64,000 nucleotides of DNA from Desertimonas flava. GTDB taxonomy: Bacteria > Actinomycetota > Acidimicrobiia > Acidimicrobiales > Ilumatobacteraceae. Position 1 is the stretch's first letter, and every line of letters begins with the position of its first letter. The position numbers and the translations under genes are program-made. Where the stretch lies: the NCBI RefSeq assembly GCF_003426815.1, contig NZ_QKYK01000023.1, positions 29,186 through 93,185 on the forward strand. The letters run 5' to 3'. Of this stretch, positions 37,411 through 44,820 are shown piece after piece. The notes beneath the pieces were generated by a model. That model saw only the letters and a program-made list of their open reading frames with translations, ran no database searches and was not told the DNA's origin.

Positions 37411-38255
37411 GCGAGCGCGACGGTACCGGGTGCCGCTCGTCCGCCCCCGTTCATCCAGCGGTCGCGCAGAACGACGAGGACGACGAACGACACGGCGATC
37501 AGTACGAGGCTGAGCACGATGGCCGTCGGCTGGTCGCGCTCGCGGGCGAGGTAGATGGCGATCGGCATCGTCTCGGTCGTCCGCGGGTTGTTGCCGGCGA
37601 ACGTGATCGTCGCGCCGAACTCCCCGAGGGCCCGGGCCCAGGCGAGCACCGTGCCGGCGACGACCGACGGGGCGATGGCCGGCAGGGTCACGCGCCGGAA
37701 GGCGTACCAGCGCGTCGCGCCGAGGGTTCGGGCCGCTTCGTCGAAGCGGCTGTCGAACGAGCGCAGCGCCGATTCGACGGTGAGCACGAGGAACGGCATG
37801 GCGACGAACGTCTGGGCGATGACGACCGCCCAGATGGTGAACGGGATCGTGATCCCGAACCAGCGGTCGAGGTACTGCCCGAGCACGCCTCGCCGGCCGA
37901 TGGCGAAGAACAGGGCGACGCCGCCGATCACGGGTGGCAGCACCATCGAGAGCGTGCACAACGCCCGGACCACGCTCCGGCCCGGGAAGTCGGCGCGGGC
38001 GAGCAGCCAGGCGAGCGGCACCCCGAACAGGAGCGACAGGCCGGCGGCCGCGAGCGAGCAGGTGATCGAGATGCGCAGCGGCGTGCCGATCCCCGAGCCG
38101 GTGAGGACCTCCCAGAACCGCGACCACGGCGTGCGCCACAGCATCCCGACGAACGGGAGGGCGAAGAAGGCGACGGCGATCAGGGCGAGCACGAGCGCCG
38201 GCAGCGGGAGCCGCTGCCGGGCCGTCGGGTCCTTCCGGCGGCGAGGCGCGGTCAC
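37407..38255 (-). CDS. modB: Molybdate ABC transporter permease ModB
   Basis: 282 residues with about six helices; LPALVLALIAVAFFALPFVG starts the first. The EAA loop is in DEAARTLGATRWYAFRRVTL and ARALGEFGATITFAGN is the ModB signature. It starts at GTG 38255, overlapping the modA stop by 4 bp (GTGA), and modC overlaps its own stop in the same way. Confidence 0.92.
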   Translation of the reverse strand: MTAPRRRKDPTARQRLPLPALVLALIAVAFFALPFVGMLWRTPWSRFWEVLTGSGIGTPLRISITCSLAAAGLSLLFGVPLAWLLARADFPGRSVVRALCTLSMVLPPVIGGVALFFAIGRRGVLGQYLDRWFGITIPFTIWAVVIAQTFVAMPFLVLTVESALRSFDSRFDEAARTLGATRWYAFRRVTLPAIAPSVVAGTVLAWARALGEFGATITFAGNNPRTTETMPIAIYLARERDQPTAIVLSLVLIAVSFVVLVVLRDRWMNGGGRAAPGTVALA

Positions 38256-39100
38256 GGACCCGTCGTCGCCGGCGCTGTGGCTGGCGGGATGGACGTTGGC
38301 GGGGCGTCGGGTGCGCCGAAGCCGAACTCGGCGAGCACGGCCTGGCCGTCGCCGAGGACGAACTCGACGAACGCCGCAGCCAACTCGGGGTCGCCGGCTT
38401 CGGCGGTGGTGGCGATCGGGTATTCGGCGATCACGTTGATGTCGGCGGGGATCTCCACACCCTCGGCGGCGTCGCCCGCCGCGGTGATGTCGGTGGCGTA
38501 CACGAGGCCGGCGTCGGCCTCGCCGAGCTCGACCTTCTCCGACACGGCCCGCACGTTCTCCTCGAACGAGTCGATCTCGACCTCGACGCCGGCGTTGCCG
38601 AAGACGTCCTGGACGTAGGCGCCGATCGGCACCTCGGGGTCGCACGACACCACGATGAGGTCGGGGTGGTCGGCGAGGTCCTCGACACCGGTGATGCCCG
38701 CCGGGTTGCCGGGCTCGACGATGATGGCCAGCGAGTTGGTGGCGAAGGTCTGCGGTTCGTCGCCGACGGCGTCGGCGTCGACGAGCTTGATCATGTTGTT
38801 CTGGTCGGCCGAGGCGAACACGTCGGCCGGCGCACCCTCGACGATCTGGCCGGCGAGGTCGGACGAGCTGGCGAAGCTGAACGTCACGTCCACGTCCGGG
38901 TTGGCCACGTGGAACGCCTCACCGATCGCTTCGAAGGCGTCGGTCAGCGACGCCGCGGCGAACACCGTGAGATCGCCGTCCAGCCCGCTCGTCGGTTCGC
39001 TGGACCTCGATCCGGACACGGCGGCCGGCGTCAGGGCGAGGGCGGTCGTGACGGCCGTCGCGGCGATGCCGAGACGGGAGATCGGGTCGAGTCGACGCAT
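38252..39100 (-). CDS. modA: Molybdate-binding protein ModA
   Basis: 282 residues. The mature protein has LTVFAAASLTDAFEAIGEAF, DVFASADQNNM, NSLAIIVEPGNPAGI and LVYATDITAAGD, the ModA pattern including serine and aspartate residues around the oxyanion site. The signal peptide is MRRLDPISRLGIAATAVTTA; the expected lipobox reads AVSGS, with serine where cysteine should be, so it would not be a lipoprotein. ATG 39100 sits 6 nt after a TATTGT box. Confidence 0.9.
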   Translation of the reverse strand: MRRLDPISRLGIAATAVTTALALTPAAVSGSRSSEPTSGLDGDLTVFAAASLTDAFEAIGEAFHVANPDVDVTFSFASSSDLAGQIVEGAPADVFASADQNNMIKLVDADAVGDEPQTFATNSLAIIVEPGNPAGITGVEDLADHPDLIVVSCDPEVPIGAYVQDVFGNAGVEVEIDSFEENVRAVSEKVELGEADAGLVYATDITAAGDAAEGVEIPADINVIAEYPIATTAEAGDPELAAAFVEFVLGDGQAVLAEFGFGAPDAPPTSIPPATAPATTGP

Positions 39101-39106
39101 GCCCGC

Positions 39107-39126
39107 ACAATAGTCAACGGTTGACT
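39107..39126. promoter_or_regulatory. modA -10 box and TTGAC palindrome
   Basis: On the minus strand TATTGT (39107-39112) ends 6 nt before the modA ATG. Touching it is a 15-bp palindrome AGTCAAC-G-GTTGACT (39112-39126), in the divergent gap between modA and the PadR gene. A regulator bound here would block modA and possibly its own promoter. The PadR product is the obvious candidate. Confidence 0.75.
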
Positions 39127-39165
39127 TGTCGCCACTCGCAACCGACACCACTGGCGGGCGGCCGC

Positions 39166-39171
39166 TACGGT
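39166..39171 (+). promoter_or_regulatory. -10-like box of the PadR gene
   Basis: TACGGT ends 6 nt before the GTG at 39178, the same hexamer and spacing as at 28459 and 41652. No Shine-Dalgarno is present. Confidence 0.5.
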
Positions 39172-39177
39172 CAGCCC

Positions 39178-39708
39178 GTGTCCGGTCCGCAGCCCACCCT
39201 CTTGCTCGGTGAGTGGGCGTGCCTCGGGATCCTCTGTCAGGGCCCGACCCACGGCTTCGCCGTCGCCGGTCGGCTCAAGCCCGATGGCGACGTCGGCCGA
39301 GTGTGGACGATGTCGCGGCCGCTCACCTACCGGGCGCTCGATCAGCTCGTGGTGAAGGGCTGCGCCGAAGCGGTCGGCGAGGAGCCCGGCACCGCCGGCG
39401 GGAACCGCACGATCCTCGCCCCGACCCGGCTGGGGCGTCGGCGCTTTCGTCAGTGGGTCGTCGCTCCGGTCCTGCACCTGCGCGACCTCCGCAGCGAGTT
39501 GCTGCTCAAGCTCGTCCTCGCCGAGGCGAGCGGGATCGAGACGTCGGCGCTCGTGGCGGCACAGCGCATGGCTGTCGACGAACTGGCGGCGGCGCACGGC
39601 GACCCCGACCCGACCGACGTCGTGGCGCTGTGGCGCCACGAATCGGCCCAGGCCGCAGTCCGCTTCCTCGCTCGCCTCGACGCCAGCGGGTCGCTCGCCG
39701 CGCGATGA
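39178..39708 (+). CDS. PadR-family regulator next to modABC
   Basis: 176 residues. The winged helix is recognised by LLLGEWACLGILCQGPTHGF, then RVWTMSRPLTYRALDQLVVK, followed by a C-terminal helical dimerisation arm (LRSELLLKLVLAEASG). PadR proteins usually respond to small molecules. Its divergence from modA across a perfect palindrome suggests it controls molybdate uptake, replacing the usual ModE; no TOBE/molybdate-binding domain is present in it. Its stop codon lies inside a strong hairpin. Confidence 0.8.
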   Translation: MSGPQPTLLLGEWACLGILCQGPTHGFAVAGRLKPDGDVGRVWTMSRPLTYRALDQLVVKGCAEAVGEEPGTAGGNRTILAPTRLGRRRFRQWVVAPVLHLRDLRSELLLKLVLAEASGIETSALVAAQRMAVDELAAAHGDPDPTDVVALWRHESAQAAVRFLARLDASGSLAAR

Positions 39709-39744
39709 GCGATGAGCCCGCTGGGCGGGCTCATCGCTCATCGC
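39702..39744. terminator. Perfect 19-bp stem hairpin over the PadR stop
   Basis: Arms 39702-39720 and 39726-39744 are perfectly complementary around a 5-nt loop (CTGGG). The stem starts GCGATGAGCGATGAG, which itself is an 8-bp direct duplication containing two TGA triplets, the first being the PadR stop at 39706-39708. It separates the convergent PadR and VOC genes, so a bidirectional terminator is likely. Confidence 0.85.
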
Positions 39745-39754
39745 ACCGGCGGGA

Positions 39755-40129
39755 TCAGCCGGCGGAGTAGTCGGGGAGCTGCTGGACGGCCCAGGTGTTG
39801 CCGTCGGGATCGGCGAACCATGTGAAGCGGCCCCACGCGAGGTCCTGGACCTCGGTGGCCTCGATGCCCCGCTCGACGAGGAAGGCGCGGGCGGCATCGG
39901 CGTCGTCGACCACCACCTGCAGGTTCTTCTGCGAGCCCGGCGCCATCTCGGTGAGCCCGGTGCCGAGCGCGATCGAGCACGCCGAGCCCGGCGGGGTCAG
40001 CTGGACGAAGCGGACCTCGTCGGACACCCGGTGGTCGTGGTCGGGGTTGAAGCCGGCCCGGACATAGAAGTCCTTCGCCCGGTCGACGTCGGTGACGGGG
40101 ACGAAGACGAGTTCCAGCTTGAAGTCCAC
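39755..40129 (-). CDS. VOC (glyoxalase/bleomycin-resistance) family protein
   Basis: 124 residues with two beta-alpha-beta-beta-beta units: VDFKLELVFVPVTDVDRAKD, then FYVRAGFNPDHDHRV, and the C-terminal half RFTWFADPDGNTWAVQQLP. GTG 40129 is preceded by AAGGAG with good spacing. Metal-dependent lyase, dioxygenase and binding functions all occur in this fold; substrate not predictable. Confidence 0.85.
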   Translation of the reverse strand: MDFKLELVFVPVTDVDRAKDFYVRAGFNPDHDHRVSDEVRFVQLTPPGSACSIALGTGLTEMAPGSQKNLQVVVDDADAARAFLVERGIEATEVQDLAWGRFTWFADPDGNTWAVQQLPDYSAG

Positions 40130-40198
40130 AGTGGCGCTCCTTGTGTTGCGTGTCGGTCGGGCCGGTCCGCTGACCTGCCTCACGATCATGGTGCGCCC

Positions 40199-40248
40199 GC
40201 AAAGTGGTCATCGACCGACCACTTTGCCGCGAGATCTCGGAGGATCTC
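40199..40248 (-). terminator. Tandem hairpins downstream of heme oxygenase
   Basis: An 11-bp perfect stem (40199-40209 with 40217-40227, GCAAAGTGGTC and its complement, 7-nt loop) follows the heme oxygenase gene on its strand. A second short stem, GAGATC-TCGGAG-GATCTC (40231-40248), overlaps its stop codon. Together they should end transcription before the VOC gene. Confidence 0.75.
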
Positions 40249-40927
40249 AGCCGCCCAGCGAGTCGAAGACCGCGGTGTTGAGGCGGAACGCGGTGTTCGC
40301 CTCGGCGACGACCCGCTCCCGTTCGGCGGCATCCCACGGGGCGTGGTCGAGCAGCTCGCGGTAGCGCTTCTTGAACTGCACGCCGTTGTCGAGGTGCTCG
40401 AAGACGAAGAAGCGGACGCCGGCGTGCGCCGGTCCCGACGGGTAGCGGTCGGCAAAGCCGTAGACCCGCTCGAGGATGCGGCGGATGATCTGGCCGCCCG
40501 ACAGGTCGCCGAGATACCGCACGTAGTGGTGAGCGACGAAACCGCCCGGCCAGTGGAAGCAGGTCGCCCTGAGGTGGTCGACGAGCGCATCGGTGGCGGC
40601 GGTCGGGGCGAAGCGCTGGCGCCAGCCGGCGCCGCCCAACAGCTCGAGGTCGGCCGTGAGCGAGGGCAGGCGGGTGAGCGCCGGCTCGGCGAAGGGCCCG
40701 GCGACGGGATCGTCGGCGAGTTGCGCCGCCGCCTCTTCGAGCACCTCGTACACGTCGTGAAGCTGGGCGAGGAACCGTGCGTAGTCGTCGACCGGCAGCT
40801 CACCGCCGAGCAGGCGTCCGATGAACGGCGAGCGCTCGGCGGCGTCGTGCAACTCCTGCGTGGCGTCCTTCAATGCCACCGAGAACGCCACGTCGACGGG
40901 GGCGGAGTCGAGGTTGGTTGGCACCAT
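40247..40927 (-). CDS. Heme oxygenase (biliverdin-producing)
   Basis: 226 residues of the HemO/HmuO family, which cleaves heme to biliverdin, CO and free iron. The proximal heme ligand is H27 in QELHDAAERSPF, and the distal helix has YVRYLGDLSGGQII. Redox partners are not nearby. The ATG at 40927 is leaderless-like, with CAGACT 6 nt upstream, and a GACAG-T-CTGTC palindrome covers that box. A TetR gene is divergent, so heme or iron-responsive control is plausible. Confidence 0.92.
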   Translation of the reverse strand: MVPTNLDSAPVDVAFSVALKDATQELHDAAERSPFIGRLLGGELPVDDYARFLAQLHDVYEVLEEAAAQLADDPVAGPFAEPALTRLPSLTADLELLGGAGWRQRFAPTAATDALVDHLRATCFHWPGGFVAHHYVRYLGDLSGGQIIRRILERVYGFADRYPSGPAHAGVRFFVFEHLDNGVQFKKRYRELLDHAPWDAAERERVVAEANTAFRLNTAVFDSLGG

Positions 40928-40930
40928 TAC

Positions 40931-40941
40931 GACAGTCTGTC
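40931..40941. promoter_or_regulatory. GACAG-T-CTGTC palindrome over the heme oxygenase promoter
   Basis: An 11-bp inverted repeat lies 4 nt upstream of the heme oxygenase start and covers its -10-like CAGACT. It is in the gap to the divergent TetR gene and is the best operator candidate there. It is short, so chance occurrence cannot be excluded. Confidence 0.45.
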
Positions 40942-41022
40942 ACGAAACGGCGTGGAGTGCCTCGCTTCTTCACGACGGCGCCCCGCCCGGTGGGTCGCAT
41001 GGGCCTGTGGCACCATGGCCCG

Positions 41023-41610
41023 ATGCCGAGGGTGACCGGAGGATCCGTGGCCGCGCACCGGCAGGCCACCCGAGACGCGATCTTCGCCGCCTTCTCGTCG
41101 CTCGTCTACGAGCGGGGCTACGACGCCGTCAGCCTGGCCGATGTCGCCGCCGCGGCCGGCATGTCCCGCACGACGATGTACAACTACTTCGCCGACAAGG
41201 ACGCCCTCGTGGTGGCGTTCACGGAGGCCGAGGTCACGTCGTTCACCGAGGGGCTCGCCGCCGACCTCGCCGGTGCCGGCACGCCCGCCGACCGGCTGCG
41301 CGTCTACATCGCCGCCCAACTCCGCTACATCTCACGCAACCACCTGCCGCCGGGACGCAGCTTGCAGGTGTTGCTGTCACCGGAGACCTACCAGCGCCTC
41401 CTGCATCACGTGCACTCGATGGAGGACACGTTGCGGGGCATCCTCGCCGACGGCGTTGGCGACGGGTCGTTCGACGCCGACGTCGGCACCGCGCTGCCGC
41501 TGGTGTCGGCGTGCATCAACCGCGCCGGTTCGCTCGGACACGACGACATCGAGCGGGAGACGGACGCCACGACGACGTTCGTGCTGCGCGCCCTCGGCGC
41601 CGTTCGCTGA
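41023..41610 (+). CDS. TetR-family regulator divergent from heme oxygenase
   Basis: 195 residues. The HTH is VSLADVAAAAGMSRTTMYNY followed by FADKDALV; the C-terminal domain is a TetR_C type (SPETYQRLLHHVHSMEDTLR). ATG 41023 was chosen because the HTH starts after about 35 residues; upstream sequence lacks a Shine-Dalgarno. Probable repressor of the divergent heme oxygenase gene; ligand unknown. Confidence 0.88.
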   Translation: MPRVTGGSVAAHRQATRDAIFAAFSSLVYERGYDAVSLADVAAAAGMSRTTMYNYFADKDALVVAFTEAEVTSFTEGLAADLAGAGTPADRLRVYIAAQLRYISRNHLPPGRSLQVLLSPETYQRLLHHVHSMEDTLRGILADGVGDGSFDADVGTALPLVSACINRAGSLGHDDIERETDATTTFVLRALGAVR

Positions 41611-41651
41611 ACCTCGCCGAAAGTCGTCCGGCGGATGCGAGGCGATCCGCG

Positions 41652-41657
41652 TACGGT
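41652..41657 (+). promoter_or_regulatory. -10-like box of the double-GNAT gene
   Basis: TACGGT ends 6 nt before the ATG at 41664 without a Shine-Dalgarno, as at 28459 and 39166. Confidence 0.5.
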
Positions 41658-41663
41658 CGAGCG

Positions 41664-42698
41664 ATGGCCTTCCAACCGATCCGCACCGAGCGGCTGATCC
41701 TGCGTGCTCCGCTCATCAGCGACGCGGAGGCCGCGTTCGAGCGCCGCCGGCTCCCCGAGGTCGCCCGCTACCAGGACTGGGAGATGCCCTACACCCGCGA
41801 GCGGGCCGAGGCGTCGATGGCGAGGTCGGCGGCGATGGACGGTTTCGCCGTCGGCACGTTCTGGACGCTGACCGTCGTCGACGCCGAGTCGCCGGAACGG
41901 ATCCTCGGCGATCTCGTCGCCGAGCTCCGCTGGGGCGGCCGGGTCGCCTACTTCGGCTACACGTTCCACCCCGACCACTGGGGGCGGGGCTATGCGACGG
42001 AGGCGGCACAGGCGCTCGTTCGCTACTTCTTCGACGAGCTCGGCGTCACCCGGATCGAGTCGTCATTGCATCCCGACAACGCCCCGTCGGCTCGGGTGCT
42101 CGAGGCGTGCGGGCTCCGCTTCGAGGGGCTCACGCGTGAGTCGTTCTGGGTCGGCGACGAATGCTCGGACGACATGCTCTACGGGATGACGCGCGCCGAC
42201 GACGAGGCCTGGCGTGGGCGGCCGCGACACCGTCCGGACTCGGTTCGGCTGGTGCCGATCACCGAACACAACCGCCGCGCCGTCGCCCTGCTGTCGACGC
42301 ACAAATCGCAGGAGCGGTTCGTGTCGCCGATGCTCGGGAACTTTCGCGACGCCCTGATCCCGCCGACCGTCGATGGCGCCCGTCTGGAGACCTGGTACCG
42401 GGCGATCGAAGCCGACGGCGAGATCGCCGGGTTCATCATGGCGGCCGAGATGACCGAGGCCCATCCCAACCCGTACCTCTGGCGCTTCCTGATCGACCGG
42501 ATGCATCAGCGACGCGGCGTGGGCGCGGCCGCGCTCGACGAGTTCGAGCGGCGCTGCCGCGAGCAGGGCGCGACGGCGATCGAGGTCTCGTGGGCCGAAG
42601 GCCCCGGTTCACCCGCCCCGATGTACCTCGCCCGCGGTTACGAGCCGACGGGCCACATCGACGACGGCGAGACCCACGCCGTCAAGCAGCTCACCTGA
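41664..42698 (+). CDS. Tandem two-domain GNAT acetyltransferase
   Basis: 344 residues with two GNAT domains in a row. Domain one (1-185) is RimJ-like: FQPIRTERLILRAPLISDAE, acetyl-CoA loop HWGRGYATEA and HPDNAPSARVLEACGLRFEG. Domain two (195-344) reads VRLVPITEHNRRAVALLSTH, then MHQRRGVGAAALDEFERRCR and the closing ARGYEPTGHIDDGE, a diamine/spermidine-acetyltransferase-like type. There is no stop or frameshift between them. Each domain alone is a common stand-alone protein, so this is a natural fusion. Substrates unknown. The convergent GntR gene ends 85 bp away, beyond a REP-like element. Confidence 0.85.
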   Translation: MAFQPIRTERLILRAPLISDAEAAFERRRLPEVARYQDWEMPYTRERAEASMARSAAMDGFAVGTFWTLTVVDAESPERILGDLVAELRWGGRVAYFGYTFHPDHWGRGYATEAAQALVRYFFDELGVTRIESSLHPDNAPSARVLEACGLRFEGLTRESFWVGDECSDDMLYGMTRADDEAWRGRPRHRPDSVRLVPITEHNRRAVALLSTHKSQERFVSPMLGNFRDALIPPTVDGARLETWYRAIEADGEIAGFIMAAEMTEAHPNPYLWRFLIDRMHQRRGVGAAALDEFERRCREQGATAIEVSWAEGPGSPAPMYLARGYEPTGHIDDGETHAVKQLT

Positions 42699-42783
42699 CG
42701 AGCCGCGTCGCGAGCGGTGAAGGCGAGGGAGGAGCTTGCTCCGACCGAGCCGTTCACGCGGCCTGCGTGGCCGGGGAACGCAA
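42699..42783. repeat. REP-like element, copy of the 48.6-kb repeat core
   Basis: The gap between convergent genes ends with a 28-bp core (42755-42782, beginning CACGCGGCCTGCGTGGCC) identical to 48621-48648 and 48713-48740. The core folds as CGGCC-TGCGT-GGCCG and ends directly against the GntR stop codon (42784). Before it is GGAG-G-AGC-TT-GCTCC, a small hairpin. The flanks differ from the 48.6-kb copies, so this is a dispersed repeat. Confidence 0.8.
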
Positions 42784-43563
42784 TTAATCGAAGAGGTCGA
42801 TGGGGTCGTGACTGCCGGGGAGTTCGAGGAGGAGTCGGTTGGACGCCGAGAGATGGCGGTGCCACAGGGACTCGGCGGCGTCGGCGTCGCCCGCCTCGAT
42901 GTGGTCGACGAGCAGGCTGTGGGCGCTGCCGCCGTGACTGAAGGCCTTGCGCCGCGCCGACGATTCGATCGTCTCGGCGAAGCGCCGGAACTTCGCCATG
43001 TCGATGATGGCCCGCACCATCGAGTGCAGGAGCATCACCGTCTTGTTGCCGGCGATCTCGACGACCATGGCGTGGAAGTCGCTCGACTGCACGACGAGGC
43101 GCTGGTGATCGTGGCCCACCAGTTCGCACTGGCTGACCGCGGCACGAAGCCGGGCGATGTCGTCAGGCGTGCGGCGCCGGGCCGCCTGGGCCGCGCACGG
43201 TCCCTCGATCTGGACGCGAGCCTCGCAGATGTCGGCCAGCGTCGAGCCGGCGTGCTCGAGGACGAATCCGGCGTAGCGGGCGACCATCGACGCGCTCGGC
43301 TCGTGCACGATCGCACCGCCTCGCGCCCCGCGGCGGACCGTGATCAACTGCTCGGCCTCGAGCACCCGGAACGCTTCACGCAGCGTGGGGCGGGAGACGC
43401 CGTAGCGCTCGGTGAGCGTGACCTCCGATGGCAGCGCTTCACCCTCGTGCAGCTCGCCACGAACGATCTGACGGCGCAGATGGTCGGCCACGAGTTCGGC
43501 GGTCTTGGGCACCCGCAGGCGGGTGATCAGCGGCGCCTCAGGCTCTGTTGCAAGCTCGGCCAC
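42784..43563 (-). CDS. GntR/FCD-family regulator
   Basis: 259 residues. An N-terminal GntR winged helix (LRRQIVRGELHEGEALPSEV, then RYGVSRPTLREAFRVLEAEQ) and a C-terminal FCD ligand domain with metal-site histidines (SSDFHAMVVEIAGN, then HSLLVDHIEAGD and HRHL). GTG 43563 was preferred over an ATG at 43662 that would overlap the divergent gene's start. It faces an acyl-CoA dehydrogenase, which suggests control of acyl-CoA or related acid catabolism. Confidence 0.87.
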   Translation of the reverse strand: MAELATEPEAPLITRLRVPKTAELVADHLRRQIVRGELHEGEALPSEVTLTERYGVSRPTLREAFRVLEAEQLITVRRGARGGAIVHEPSASMVARYAGFVLEHAGSTLADICEARVQIEGPCAAQAARRRTPDDIARLRAAVSQCELVGHDHQRLVVQSSDFHAMVVEIAGNKTVMLLHSMVRAIIDMAKFRRFAETIESSARRKAFSHGGSAHSLLVDHIEAGDADAAESLWHRHLSASNRLLLELPGSHDPIDLFD

Positions 43564-43651
43564 GTTGCTTCGTCGTCTCCTGTCGTTGCCGGCCCAGGCG
43601 CGGAACCGGTCGCCCGCCACCGCGACCCGGAAGCGGACTCGGGCCGAATCG

Positions 43652-43657
43652 TACAAT
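43652..43657 (+). promoter_or_regulatory. -10 box of the acyl-CoA dehydrogenase gene
   Basis: TACAAT ends 7 nt before the ATG at 43665, with no Shine-Dalgarno. It lies in ATCGTACAAT (43649-43658), an imperfect palindrome that could be the GntR site. Confidence 0.45.
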
Positions 43658-43664
43658 GACAACC

Positions 43665-44813
43665 ATGCTTCGCACGTTGTTCGACGACACCCATGATCAA
43701 TTCCGGGCGGCGTTCCGGACGTTCCTCGAACGGGAGGCGGTGCCCCATCACGAGCGGTGGGAGGCCGACGGGATCGTCGATCGACAGTTCTTCAAGCAGG
43801 CCGGAGCCAGCGGTTTCATCGGCATGGACGTCCCCGAGGAGTTCGGCGGCGGCGGGATCAAGGACTTCCGGTTCAACGCCGTCATCGCCGAGGAGATCCA
43901 GCGCGCCGGCGTCAACAGCGCCGGGCTCGGACTCACGCTGCACAACGACATCTGCATGCCGTACTTCCTCGACCTCGGCACCGACGAGCAGAAGCAGCGG
44001 TGGTTGCCGGGCATCGCGTCCGGGGAGCTGATCACCGCCGTCGCCATGACCGAACCGGGCATGGGATCGGACCTGGCGTCGATGGCCACGACGGCGATCC
44101 GCGACGGTGACGACTACATCGTCAACGGATCGAAGACGTTCATCACCAACGGAATCAACGCCGACCTCGTGATCACCGCCGTGAAGACAGACCCCACCGA
44201 ACGGCACCGTGGCATGTCGCTGCTCGTCGTGGAGCGCGGCACCCCCGGTTTCGAGCGCGGTCGCAACCTCCACAAGATCGGCATGCACGCCCAGGACACC
44301 GCCGAGCTGTTCTTCACCGACGCCCGGGTGCCGGTCGCCAACCTGCTCGGAGAGGAGGGTGGCGGGTTCCTCCAGCTCGTCGGCAAGCTGCCCCAGGAAC
44401 GCCTCTCGATCGCCGTGACGGGCGTGGCGGCCGCACGCGCCGCACTCGACTGGACGATCGAATACGTGAGGGAGCGCAAGGCGTTCGGCCAGTCCATCGG
44501 ATCGTTCCAGAACAGCCGGTTCAAGCTGGCCGAGATGGTCACCGAGATCACGATCGCCGAGACGTTCGTCGACCGCTGCATCCTCGCCCTCAACGCCGGC
44601 GAGCTCACGGCCGAGGAGGCGGCGATGGCCAAGTGGTGGTGCACCGAGTTGCAGGGCCGCGTCGCCGACATGTGCGTGCAGCTCCACGGGGGCTACGGGT
44701 ACATGAACGAGTACCCGATCGCCCGCGCCTATGCCGACGCCCGCATCACCAGGATCTACGGCGGGGCCACCGAGATCATGAAGGAGATCATCGGCAAGTC
44801 GCTCAAGGTGTGA
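43665..44813 (+). CDS. Acyl-CoA dehydrogenase
   Basis: 382 residues, FAD-dependent. FAD/substrate loops include VAMTEPGMGSDLASMATTA and DYIVNGSKTFITNGINADLV; the C-terminal helices have MCVQLHGGYGYMNEYPIARA followed by RITRIYGGATEIMKEII. Such enzymes oxidise acyl-CoA to enoyl-CoA; chain length is not predictable. ATG 43665 is preferred to ATG 43656 because of the -10 spacing. Divergent from the GntR regulator. Confidence 0.92.
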   Translation: MLRTLFDDTHDQFRAAFRTFLEREAVPHHERWEADGIVDRQFFKQAGASGFIGMDVPEEFGGGGIKDFRFNAVIAEEIQRAGVNSAGLGLTLHNDICMPYFLDLGTDEQKQRWLPGIASGELITAVAMTEPGMGSDLASMATTAIRDGDDYIVNGSKTFITNGINADLVITAVKTDPTERHRGMSLLVVERGTPGFERGRNLHKIGMHAQDTAELFFTDARVPVANLLGEEGGGFLQLVGKLPQERLSIAVTGVAAARAALDWTIEYVRERKAFGQSIGSFQNSRFKLAEMVTEITIAETFVDRCILALNAGELTAEEAAMAKWWCTELQGRVADMCVQLHGGYGYMNEYPIARAYADARITRIYGGATEIMKEIIGKSLKV

Positions 44814-44820
44814 CGGAGCG

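Noticed and set aside
39121..39177. TTG 39121 as the PadR start
   Set aside because: It would put the modA palindrome in the coding region and add residues with no family match; GTG 39178 has a -10 box at the right distance.
42699..42783. An insertion sequence remnant between GNAT and GntR
   Set aside because: No transposase reading frame or terminal inverted repeats; only a short dispersed core.
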